From the NCBI GenBank assembly GCA_029938505.1, contig JAOZUV010000134.1:1-6114 (forward strand): a DNA stretch of 6,114 nucleotides, read 5' to 3'. Shown here piece after piece: positions 1 through 6,114 of this stretch. Numbering within the stretch: position 1 is the stretch's first letter; each line of letters starts with the position of its first letter. The position numbers and the translations under genes are program-made. The stretch is from Bacteroidales bacterium. Its GTDB lineage: Bacteria > Bacteroidota > Bacteroidia > Bacteroidales > GCA-2711565. The notes beneath the pieces are model-generated. The model was not told the origin of the DNA and ran no database searches. It saw nothing but the letters and a program-made list of their open reading frames with translations.

Positions 1-1
1 A

Positions 2-229
2 CCTAATTTATTTTTCATCTACGATAGCAGGGTAGTAAAAGGACTAAAAAGGTTTTATAAAAATGTGCCAAAAGAGCATTCTTATTTTCTTGATTTTAAA
101 AAAATTGACAACGAATATTCAAAATTTTTCCTAAAATGTTTTGATCTAAAAAACAAGATTAATAAAGAGTATAATATAGATTTGACTAATAGACAACTTG
201 ACAATTTGCTTATTGAAACACCTAACTAA
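2..229 (+). CDS. C-terminal fragment of an unidentified AT-rich gene
   Basis: The frame is open from the window edge to a TAA at 227-229 and gives 75 residues; the start lies outside the window. The peptide is rich in Lys, Asn, Phe and Leu, with no signal peptide or membrane segment. Segments such as FIYDSRVVKGLKRFY and LTNRQLDNLL look like real helical protein rather than chance reading. They remind me weakly of the C-terminal part of OGG-like helix-hairpin-helix proteins, where a YDSRV-type segment and a final R-x-x-D helix occur; I would not assign that function. By hand count GC is about 21% over 61-180, against about 41% in two samples of aacS. That suggests an accessory gene. The 62 bp to aacS leave open whether the two are co-transcribed. 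Confidence 0.6.
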   Translation, partial: PNLFFIYDSRVVKGLKRFYKNVPKEHSYFLDFKKIDNEYSKFFLKCFDLKNKINKEYNIDLTNRQLDNLLIETPN

Positions 230-232
230 TTC

Positions 233-248
233 ATTAGCAAATTAGCAA
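233..248. repeat. Two tandem copies of ATTAGCAA
   Basis: ATTAGCAA occurs twice back to back in the short AT-rich gap before aacS. It may be chance in such AT-rich DNA; no function can be assigned. I see no convincing promoter in the rest of this 62 bp gap. Confidence 0.4.
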
Positions 249-291
249 ATCAACTAATTAAATAATTATCCTTCTGTTAATATCTTTAAGT

Positions 292-2229
292 ATGAATACG
301 AATATCCTCTGGCAACCCAATCCTGAGAAGGCTACTGCATCGCAGATGCAGGAATTTCTCAAAAATATTTCAGAAAAATATCAGCTGAAAAAAGAAGATT
401 ATCCCACCCTTCACAAATGGAGCGTGGAAAATCCTGATAAATTTTGGGGCGAGTTTTGGGAATATTCAAAAATCAAATATTCTCAAGATTTTAGTTCGAT
501 TGTTGATGATTTTAAAAAAATGCCAGGAGCAAAATGGTTTAAGGGTGCTCGTTTAAATTATGCCGAAAATTTATTGCAACGCAGGGATGATAAAACGGCC
601 ATTATTTTCAGAGGTGAAGCCGAGGTAAAAAGAGAAATTTCTTATAAAGAATTATACGAACAAGTTAAAAGAATAGCAGCTGGATTAAAAAATCTAGATG
701 TACAAAAAGATGATCGCGTGGCTGGATTTATGCCCAATGTTCCCGAGACTATTATTGCTATGTTGGCGGTTTCATCCATTGGTGCCATTTGGAGCTCATC
801 CTCTCCCGACTTCGGTATCAAAGGGGTGTTGGATAGATTCAGTCAAATAAAACCCAAAGTAATTTTTGCTGCTGATGGTTATTTTTTTAAAGGAAAAAAA
901 TTCGATTCACAAGAAAAATTAAAAGGAATTCTGGATGAACTTCCATCCATCGAAAAAGTGGTTTTGGTAAATTATACGAATACTGTTGACACTGAACAAT
1001 TTTCAAATGCCATTACTTTTGAGAATTTAGCTCAAGCTACAGATGAAGAATTAGTCTTTGAGCAATTACCCTTTGATCATCCACTTTATATTATGTACTC
1101 TTCGGGAACTACAGGATTACCAAAAAGTATTGTGCATTCTGCCGGAGGAACACTTATTCAGCATTTAAAAGAATTAAAATTGCATTGTGATTTGAAAGAA
1201 GATGATGTGCACTTTTATTTTACTACCTGTGGTTGGATGATGTGGAACTGGTTTGTGAGCTCACTTGCCGTTGGAGCAACTATCGTTTGTTACGATGGTA
1301 ATCCATTTTATCCAAATCCGGATGCCTTGATCCATATGGCTAAAGAGCTAGATATTTCCATTTTTGGAACGAGTGCAAAATACATTGCCATGCTCGAAAG
1401 TGAAGGTGTAATTCCAAAAGAAATTTCAGATTTCCCCAAATTAAAAGCCATACTTTCAACAGGCTCTCCCCTATCGGATGAGAGTTTTGAGTATGTTTAT
1501 AACGATTGGAAATCGGATGTTCAACTATCATCCATTGCAGGAGGAACAGATATAGTTTCTTGCTTTGTCCTCGGAAATCCTTTGCTACCGGTCTATAAAG
1601 GTGAAATCCAATGCAAGGGTTTGGGAATGGATGTGGATAGTTTCGACGATTCCGGACAAAGTATTACTGAAGATAAAGGCGAATTGGTTTGTAAAAAAGC
1701 TTTCCCCTCAATGCCTATTTATTTTTGGAATGATGCTGACGGACAAAAATATCATAGCGCTTATTTTTCCGAATATCCCAATATCTGGCATCATGGCGAT
1801 TATATTTTAATTAGCGAACACGGTGGCATCACCATGCATGGGCGCTCAGATGCAACTTTAAATCCCGGAGGTGTACGAATCGGCACGGCCGAATTATACC
1901 GAGCCGTCGAAAATATGGAAGAAATTAATGATTCAGTTGTTATTGGACAAAAATACGAGGATGATGAACGAGTAATTTTATTCGTAAAAATGAATGAAGA
2001 ATTCGAACTTAATGACGAAATCCAAAAGAAAATCCGTTCGGCAATTCGTTCAAGCTGTAGCCCACGACATGTACCAGCTCTTATCCTTGAAACACCCGAT
2101 ATACCTTACACTATCAACGGGAAAAAAGTGGAGGTAGCCGTCAAAAAAATCATCCACGGTGAGGATGTTAAAAATAAAGACGCACTCTCAAATCCAGAAT
2201 CTTTGGAGTATTTTAGGGATAGATTGTAA
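292..2229 (+). CDS. aacS: Acetoacetyl-CoA synthetase (acetoacetate-CoA ligase)
   Basis: This cytosolic enzyme of the ANL (acyl/aryl-CoA synthetase) superfamily makes acetoacetyl-CoA from acetoacetate, ATP and CoA. It feeds ketone-body or leucine-derived acetoacetate into thiolase, butyrate or hydroxybutyrate routes. The 645 residues match the usual length of the family. Seen in the protein: an N-terminal acetyl-CoA-synthetase-like region (FWGEFWEYS near 51-59), the ATP-binding loop YSSGTTGLPKS (269-279), CGWMMWNW (313-320), GGTD (417-420), HHGDY (500-504), GRSDATLNPGGVRIGTAELY (517-536) and the C-terminal PYTINGKK (605-612), whose Lys611 is the likely adenylation lysine. GVRIGTAELYR and YDGNPFYP are typical of AacS rather than of acetyl-CoA synthetase. 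The ATG at 292 is the only plausible start, because an in-frame stop lies at 259-261 with no ATG between. No Shine-Dalgarno is visible. The last codons are duplicated at 3103-3162. Not truncated. Confidence 0.95.
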   Translation: MNTNILWQPNPEKATASQMQEFLKNISEKYQLKKEDYPTLHKWSVENPDKFWGEFWEYSKIKYSQDFSSIVDDFKKMPGAKWFKGARLNYAENLLQRRDDKTAIIFRGEAEVKREISYKELYEQVKRIAAGLKNLDVQKDDRVAGFMPNVPETIIAMLAVSSIGAIWSSSSPDFGIKGVLDRFSQIKPKVIFAADGYFFKGKKFDSQEKLKGILDELPSIEKVVLVNYTNTVDTEQFSNAITFENLAQATDEELVFEQLPFDHPLYIMYSSGTTGLPKSIVHSAGGTLIQHLKELKLHCDLKEDDVHFYFTTCGWMMWNWFVSSLAVGATIVCYDGNPFYPNPDALIHMAKELDISIFGTSAKYIAMLESEGVIPKEISDFPKLKAILSTGSPLSDESFEYVYNDWKSDVQLSSIAGGTDIVSCFVLGNPLLPVYKGEIQCKGLGMDVDSFDDSGQSITEDKGELVCKKAFPSMPIYFWNDADGQKYHSAYFSEYPNIWHHGDYILISEHGGITMHGRSDATLNPGGVRIGTAELYRAVENMEEINDSVVIGQKYEDDERVILFVKMNEEFELNDEIQKKIRSAIRSSCSPRHVPALILETPDIPYTINGKKVEVAVKKIIHGEDVKNKDALSNPESLEYFRDRL

Positions 2230-2243
2230 TCATGTTTTTAAAA

Positions 2244-2267
2244 AACCCACAACCTAAGTTGTGGGTT
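2244..2267. terminator. Palindrome after aacS, possible terminator
   Basis: The arms AACCCACAAC and GTTGTGGGTT form a perfect 10 bp stem around a CTAA loop, starting 14 bp after the aacS stop. On the plus strand the arm ends in only two T before AAAA, which is weak for an intrinsic terminator. Read on the minus strand it is followed by a run of T. The same arms recur in a longer, cleaner palindrome at 3319-3348. Confidence 0.5.
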
Positions 2268-2286
2268 AAAATCAAACTTTATATTT

Positions 2287-3066
2287 ATGGAATTGATTAG
2301 CCATTATACATCCGCAAAAACTGCAATTAATTGTATCCTTCCAAAGGAATCATTAAAATTTAATGAATTAAAAAATACTAATGATCCATGGGAGTATAAA
2401 AAAAACCTTTATGTCCAACTTAGTGAAAATATGTTAGATGTAAGGGACAGATTCAGAATGATGGATGAAATAACCACTTACATTGAAAACATTAAATCTA
2501 TAAGTTTTACCAAAGATTTTCCAAAAGAGAAAGAAAGATGTTTTTGTAATCAGCTAATGTGGTCTCATTATGGCGATAATCATAAAGGAGTTTGTTTGAT
2601 TTTTGACAGAGACAAATTAGTTAAATTAATAAAAAAAACAAAAAATGGTGTATGTTTAAGCCAGCCAAATCAAATAACTTATTCTCTCCCAAAAGAGAAA
2701 GACTATCCAATAAATACAAATAAAAATATTCAAGAATTTGTTATAGAAAATTCTGATGATTTAATATTTACTAAAAATAAGGCATGGAATTATGAGAAGG
2801 AATTTCGGCTTGTATTTCTTCCAAATAAAGATAAATTTATAAATAGAAGCTTTTCTATTAAAAATATTTCAGATGCCTTAGCTGCGATAATATTAGGAGG
2901 AAATTGTTCAGAGAATGATAAATGTGCTATTGAAAAACTTTATAAAAAAACTTACTCTGAAGCCGAGTTTTTGAAAATAATCTATGTTAAGCCAGAGAGA
3001 TTGAAAATAGAAAAAATTTTCGATGAAGGTTGTGTATCATTCTGTTGTGATAAAATATTAACATAA
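2287..3066 (+). CDS. DUF2971-family protein, function unknown
   Basis: The 259-residue protein carries the hallmarks of DUF2971. These are an N-terminal HYTS (6-9), TNDPWEY (31-37), SFTKD (73-77), MWSHYGDNHKGVCLIFD (91-107), W167 followed by YEKEFRLVF (169-177), and IILGG (201-205). The invariant-looking His, Tyr, Asp, Trp and Glu residues suggest an enzyme, but no activity is established that I know of. There is no signal peptide or membrane helix, so it is probably cytosolic. The ATG at 2287 places HYTS five residues in, as usual for the family, which supports this start. GC is about 26% over 2641-2820 by hand count, clearly below aacS. The gene is followed by a duplicate of the aacS 3' end and lies between two copies of one palindrome. 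These signs point to an acquired accessory gene. Family assignment is firm; role unknown. Confidence 0.85.
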   Translation: MELISHYTSAKTAINCILPKESLKFNELKNTNDPWEYKKNLYVQLSENMLDVRDRFRMMDEITTYIENIKSISFTKDFPKEKERCFCNQLMWSHYGDNHKGVCLIFDRDKLVKLIKKTKNGVCLSQPNQITYSLPKEKDYPINTNKNIQEFVIENSDDLIFTKNKAWNYEKEFRLVFLPNKDKFINRSFSIKNISDALAAIILGGNCSENDKCAIEKLYKKTYSEAEFLKIIYVKPERLKIEKIFDEGCVSFCCDKILT

Positions 3067-3102
3067 CCTACATTTATTTATCAAAAACTACTGACTGTAC
3101 AT

Positions 3103-3162
3103 AAAAATAAAGATGCCTTATCTAATCCTGAATCTTTGAAATATTTTAGGTATAGATTGTAG
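3103..3162 (+). pseudogene. Diverged duplicate of the aacS 3' end
   Basis: Read in frame, this stretch encodes KNKDALSNPESLKYFRYRL and a TAG stop. The true aacS C-terminus (2170-2229) reads the same apart from two residues: 17 of 19 residues and about 50 of 60 bases agree by hand alignment. Most base differences are synonymous (GAC/GAT, GCA/GCC, CTC/TTA, TCA/TCT, CCA/CCT). That shows divergence while both were coding, not decay of a recent copy. Similarity may run upstream to about 3082 (QKLLTVH against VKKIIHGEDV) with a small gap; further upstream the frame runs into unrelated sequence. There is no start codon or upstream domain, so it is a remnant. It is either the original aacS end displaced by an insertion or the end of a lost second aacS. 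Confidence 0.8.
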
Positions 3163-3170
3163 TTGAAATA

Positions 3171-3278
3171 TCTGGGCATTTCGACTCCGCTCAATGTCCA
3201 GAGAAAATATGCCCGTCATGCTGAATTTAATTCAGCATCTTTCTTTAAATTTTTTCAGATTCTGAAATGTTTCAGAAT
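3171..3278. repeat. Three-hairpin intergenic repeat, Bacteroidota type
   Basis: Three inverted repeats follow one another. First, TCTGGGCATT (3171-3180) pairs with AATGTCCAGA (3193-3202), with one G-U pair, around TCGACTCCGCTC. Second, ATGCTGAATT (3218-3227) pairs perfectly with AATTCAGCAT (3229-3238). Third, ATTCTGAAA (3259-3267) pairs with TTTCAGAAT (3270-3278). The paired ATGCTGAA and ATTCTGAA hairpins, and the GACTCCGCTCA word, match from memory a family of dispersed non-coding repeats in Bacteroidota genomes. No protein is expected here. Confidence 0.6.
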
Positions 3279-3280
3279 AA

Positions 3281-3312
3281 AAGGGGTGTCACCCTACAGG
3301 GTGACACCCCTT
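3281..3312. terminator. Strong 15 bp hairpin, possible bidirectional terminator
   Basis: AAGGGGTGTCACCCT (3281-3295) pairs perfectly with AGGGTGACACCCCTT (3298-3312) around a two-base centre. On the plus strand it is followed by TTCTTTG; on the minus strand by TTTTATTC. It would stop transcription coming from the DUF2971 gene and, as a second barrier, from the minus-strand kinase gene. It could equally be part of the repeat that precedes it. Confidence 0.55.
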
Positions 3313-3318
3313 CTTTGT

Positions 3319-3348
3319 AAAAACCCACAACTTAAGTTGTGGGTTTTT
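3319..3348. terminator. Perfect 30 bp palindrome, bidirectional terminator
   Basis: The half AAAAACCCACAACTT (3319-3333) is the exact reverse complement of the half at 3334-3348. The stem ends in five T on either strand, as in an intrinsic terminator that works both ways. It lies 12 bp beyond the stop of the minus-strand butyrate kinase gene, which it probably terminates, and it separates the convergent transcripts. The same arms occur at 2244-2267 after aacS. Confidence 0.8.
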
Positions 3349-3360
3349 GCGGTATATATC

Positions 3361-4437
3361 CTATTTATACTCCTGAATCTCTATCTCTTCTTTCATAACC
3401 CTTAAACCATTCAAGGCAATGGCCTCAAAATCATTTTTACTTGGGTAAAGAGCAATTGGAGCAATTTTTTCAATGCGTTTGGTAACATTATCAAGAAAAC
3501 GTTCACTATTAAAAATGTAGCCGGAAAGAATAATAGCATCTACATTTCCTTCTAAAACAGTAAACATAGAACCAATTTCTTTAGCTACCTGATATGAACA
3601 AGCATAGGAAACAAATATGGCTTTTTCATCGCCAGATAAAAGTCGCTGATCGATCTCATCTGTATTATCTGTTCCAAGATAAGCTTGATAACCTCCACCA
3701 CTAGTAATCAAATTATACATCTCATCTTCGGTATATTTCCCGCTATAACAAAATTTAATTAGTTCGCCAGTAGGCAAAGAGCCAGCTCGTGTAATTCCAA
3801 ATGGACCATCCCCATCCAAAGATTGGTTCACATCAACCACACGACCATTTTTATGTGCCCCAATGGAAATTCCTTTGGTACCCACATAAACCACAATAAG
3901 ACTTAGTTCATCGTACTTTTTACTAACAGATTTTGCGTATTTCCGTGCAAAATGCTTATGACTAAGTGCATGAAAACGAGATTTTCTAGGAAAATCAGGA
4001 TGTCCACTCAAACGAGCTACTTCGTCAAATTCATCCACCACCACAGGGTCAGCCATCAAAGCTTTTACACCTAAATCATCGGCAATTTCTTTAGAAATTA
4101 ATCCACCCAAATTAATAGGATGTCGACCTTTTATATTAGCTTTTAAATCAACTATCATTTTTTCATTGACTTGATAAACGCCAGATTTAACTGGATTGAT
4201 CAAACCTGAACGAGACATCACAAGATTAACCTTTGAAATATCAATATCATTCTCTTTTAAAACATTTATAACCGCTTCTTTTCTGTATTGAAACTGATCA
4301 ATAATTTTATCAAATTGATCCAACTCTTCATCAGAATGCTTAATATTTTTCAGAAATGACATCTCAGATCCATGATAAATCGCCACAAAAGTCGATTTTT
4401 CTTCAGGATAAATTACAAGTATTTTTTTTGCAAACAT
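3361..4437 (-). CDS. buk: Butyrate kinase family protein with degenerate active-site motifs
   Basis: The 358-residue product matches butyrate kinase (acetate kinase/ASKHA superfamily) along its full usual length. Family landmarks present are VNEKM (90-94), ADPVVVDEFDEVARLSGHP (129-147), PRKSRFHAL (150-158), GRVVDVNQSLDGDGPF (198-213), CYSGKYTEDE (230-239) and AYLGT (252-256). Active members interconvert butyrate or isobutyrate plus ATP with the acyl phosphate and ADP in the cytosol. The nucleotide and phosphate motifs are altered here. The usual NPGSTSTK loop reads YPEEKSTF (10-17), HLGGGIS reads YVGTKGIS (184-191, one residue longer), GRGGL reads SRSGL (75-79), LTGGLAHS reads LSGYIFNS (304-311), and PGEDE reads PSKND (332-336). 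The frame is intact, so this is not gene decay by frameshift. It lies 75 bp downstream of icmF on the same strand and probably shares its transcript. Family assignment is firm; kinase activity is doubtful. Confidence 0.85.
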   Translation of the reverse strand: MFAKKILVIYPEEKSTFVAIYHGSEMSFLKNIKHSDEELDQFDKIIDQFQYRKEAVINVLKENDIDISKVNLVMSRSGLINPVKSGVYQVNEKMIVDLKANIKGRHPINLGGLISKEIADDLGVKALMADPVVVDEFDEVARLSGHPDFPRKSRFHALSHKHFARKYAKSVSKKYDELSLIVVYVGTKGISIGAHKNGRVVDVNQSLDGDGPFGITRAGSLPTGELIKFCYSGKYTEDEMYNLITSGGGYQAYLGTDNTDEIDQRLLSGDEKAIFVSYACSYQVAKEIGSMFTVLEGNVDAIILSGYIFNSERFLDNVTKRIEKIAPIALYPSKNDFEAIALNGLRVMKEEIEIQEYK

Positions 4438-4512
4438 AAAATAACAATCTTTAGTGATATGATAATTTTTCTAACCCAAATTCAATCTGCGAGCAAGCAA
4501 ATTTACATTTTT

Positions 4513-6114
4513 TTACATATTCCTCCTATACTGTCCACCCACTTTAAATAAAGCATTGGTAATCTGACCAATTGAACAATATTTGGCTGCTTCCATCAAA
4601 ATTTCAAAAACATTTTCATTTCGCATAGAAGCCAATTGTAACTCTTTCAGCCAATGATCAGACTCCTCTTTCCAGGTTTTATGCAACTGACTCAACATCC
4701 TAATTTGATATTCTTTTTCAGTTTTTGTAGCACGGATAACCTCGCCTGGTAAAACAGTAGGCGATCCTTTGGATGAAAGGAAGGTATTCACACCCATAAT
4801 AGGCAATTTACCACTATGTTTCAGGGTTTCATAATACAATGATTCTTCCTGAATTTTACTCCGCTGATACATAGTTTCCATAGCTCCTAAAACGCCTCCC
4901 CTTTCGGTGATACGATCAAATTCAGAAAGCACAGCCTCCTCAACTAAATCAGTCAATTCTTCAATAATGAAGGAACCTTGCAATGGGTTTTGGTTTTTAG
5001 CTAATCCCAACTCATGATTGATAATCATTTGAATAGCCATCGCTCTTCGAACTGATTCTTCAGTTGGAGTAGTAATTGCCTCATCATAAGCATTTGTATG
5101 TAAGGAATTACAATTATCATAAATCGCATACAAAGCCTGAAGCGTAGTCCGAATATCATTAAAATCAATTTCCTGGGCATGCAACGAACGACCCGAAGTT
5201 TGAATATGATATTTTAATTTTTGAGACCTATCATCAGCGCCATATTTTATTTTCATGGCTTTCGCCCAGATTAATCTTGCAACTCTTCCAAGAACTGAAT
5301 ACTCAGGGTCAATTCCGTTAGAGAAGAAGAAAGATAGGTTTGGGGCAAATTTATTCAAATCCATTCCGCGTGAAGCGTAATATTCTACATACGTAAAACC
5401 ATTGGCCAAAGTAAATGCCAATTGCGAAATTGGATTGGCACCGGCTTCAGCTATATGATAACCTGAAATAGAAACCGAGTAAAAGTTTCGAACATATTTT
5501 TCAATAAAATACTGCTGAACATCTCCCATCAAACGAAGGGAAAAATCAATCGAATAAATACAAGTATTTTGTGCTTGATCTTCTTTTAAAATATCAGCTT
5601 GAATCGTTCCTCGAACACTGCAAAGCGTATCAGCTTTAATCTTTTCATAAATTTCTTTGGATAATACCTGATCACCGGTAACTCCCAACAACATTAATCC
5701 TAAGGCATCATTCCCTTCAGGAAGTTTTCCTTGATAAGCGGGTCTTTTTGTTCCTCTATCTTCGTATATTTTTGTAATTTTCTTTTCAACCTCTTTTTCC
5801 AATCCTTGCTCCTTAATATACAATTCGCATTGCTGATCGATGGCGGCATTCATAAAATAACCCACCATGGTTGGTGCAGGACCATTAATGGTCATCGAAA
5901 CCGAGGTTTTGGGATCGGCTAAATGAAAACCAGAATATAATTTTTTGGCATCATCTAAACAGCAAATTGACACCCCTGAATTCCCTACTTTTCCATAAAT
6001 ATCAGGTCGCCTGTCAGGATCTTCACCATAAAGCGTTACTGAATCAAAAGCCGTCGATAATCTTTTCGCAGGCAAGCCTAAAGAGACATAATGAAAACGA
6101 CGGTTAGTACGCTT
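4513..6114 (-). CDS. icmF: Fused isobutyryl-CoA mutase IcmF, C-terminal mutase part (5' end outside window)
   Basis: This is the substrate-binding mutase half of the adenosylcobalamin enzyme that interconverts isobutyryl-CoA and n-butyryl-CoA. The 533 visible residues stay open to the window edge. A TTG at 6073-6075 is internal, because the residues before it ([12 protein letters not shown]) are conserved family sequence. Complete IcmF proteins are about twice this length, with a B12-binding domain and a MeaI-like GTPase domain before this part; both would lie beyond 6114. Seen here: [45 protein letters not shown] with the conserved His (residue 220 from the edge), [20 protein letters not shown] and the VGGQYRRNM end. 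In AQNTCI (Gln182) the arginine that methylmalonyl-CoA mutases use to bind the substrate carboxylate is Gln, as in isobutyryl-CoA mutases. The second selectivity residue (Phe in ICM) is off the window, so a related substrate such as pivalyl-CoA is not excluded. First gene of the minus-strand pair. Confidence 0.92.
   Translation of the reverse strand, partial: KRTNRRFHYVSLGLPAKRLSTAFDSVTLYGEDPDRRPDIYGKVGNSGVSICCLDDAKKLYSGFHLADPKTSVSMTINGPAPTMVGYFMNAAIDQQCELYIKEQGLEKEVEKKITKIYEDRGTKRPAYQGKLPEGNDALGLMLLGVTGDQVLSKEIYEKIKADTLCSVRGTIQADILKEDQAQNTCIYSIDFSLRLMGDVQQYFIEKYVRNFYSVSISGYHIAEAGANPISQLAFTLANGFTYVEYYASRGMDLNKFAPNLSFFFSNGIDPEYSVLGRVARLIWAKAMKIKYGADDRSQKLKYHIQTSGRSLHAQEIDFNDIRTTLQALYAIYDNCNSLHTNAYDEAITTPTEESVRRAMAIQMIINHELGLAKNQNPLQGSFIIEELTDLVEEAVLSEFDRITERGGVLGAMETMYQRSKIQEESLYYETLKHSGKLPIMGVNTFLSSKGSPTVLPGEVIRATKTEKEYQIRMLSQLHKTWKEESDHWLKELQLASMRNENVFEILMEAAKYCSIGQITNALFKVGGQYRRNM

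Noticed and set aside
280..291. TAnnTTT-like Bacteroidota -7 element before aacS, with a similar one at 2280-2287 before the DUF2971 gene
   Set aside because: TATCTTTA and TATATTTA fit loosely. They lie so close to the ATG that transcription would begin at or after the start codon, and no good upstream TTTG is spaced correctly before aacS.
1340..1531. Minus-strand open frame inside aacS
   Set aside because: It lies wholly within the well-supported aacS coding sequence and its peptide has no family features.
1565..1810. Plus-strand open frame in another phase inside aacS
   Set aside because: It overlaps conserved aacS motifs in the correct frame; the alternative peptide is not credible.
3171..3348. 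CRISPR array or integron-type attachment site
   Set aside because: The hairpins differ from one another in sequence and length, and there are no constant repeats with regular spacers. No integrase or cas gene is in the window.
3163..3405. Open frame of 80 codons on the plus strand across the hairpin region
   Set aside because: It starts at a TTG straight after the aacS-tail stop, reads through all five hairpins and runs into the antisense of the kinase gene. The peptide reflects repeat sequence, not a protein family.
5731..5922. Plus-strand open frame opposite icmF
   Set aside because: It is antisense to strongly conserved mutase sequence; the hydrophobic, Phe-rich peptide is the usual shadow of Lys and Glu codons.
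6073..6075. TTG as the start of the mutase gene
   Set aside because: The frame continues upstream to the window edge with conserved IcmF residues, so the gene simply runs out of the window.

Overview
The window looks like the chromosome of a low-GC member of the Bacteroidota. The evidence is AT-rich codon use, the absence of Shine-Dalgarno sites before the starts, and hairpin repeats of the ATGCTGAA/TTCAGCAT and ATTCTGAA/TTCAGAAT kind that I associate with intergenic DNA in this phylum. Family content also fits an organism that handles short-chain and branched acyl-CoAs. The genus cannot be fixed from the sequence alone.

Layout. Positions 2-229 (+) hold the 3' end of a very AT-rich, unidentified gene. 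A complete acetoacetyl-CoA synthetase gene (aacS, 292-2229, +) follows. Next comes a short palindrome (2244-2267) and a DUF2971-family gene (2287-3066, +) that is much more AT-rich than aacS. After it, at 3103-3162, lies a second, diverged copy of the last 19 codons and stop of aacS. The stretch 3171-3348 is a train of five hairpins and contains no credible gene. On the minus strand, convergent with the rest, are a butyrate-kinase-family gene (3361-4437) and, upstream of it, the C-terminal 533 residues of a fused isobutyryl-CoA mutase (icmF, 4513 to the window edge). These two are 75 bp apart and probably form one transcription unit.

How the genes fit together. AacS activates acetoacetate to acetoacetyl-CoA. 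IcmF interconverts isobutyryl-CoA and n-butyryl-CoA. Butyrate kinases interconvert butyrate or isobutyrate and their acyl phosphates. The core of the window is therefore C4 acyl-CoA metabolism, with an AT-rich accessory gene set between aacS and the minus-strand pair.

Two observations stand out. First, the DUF2971 gene is bracketed by two versions of the aacS 3' end that differ mostly at synonymous sites. That is the footprint expected if foreign DNA inserted at the aacS 3' end and supplied a replacement C-terminus. Second, the butyrate-kinase homologue keeps the family length and fold-wide similarity but has lost the signature residues of its phosphate and adenosine motifs. It may be a pseudokinase or an enzyme with a changed activity next to icmF.
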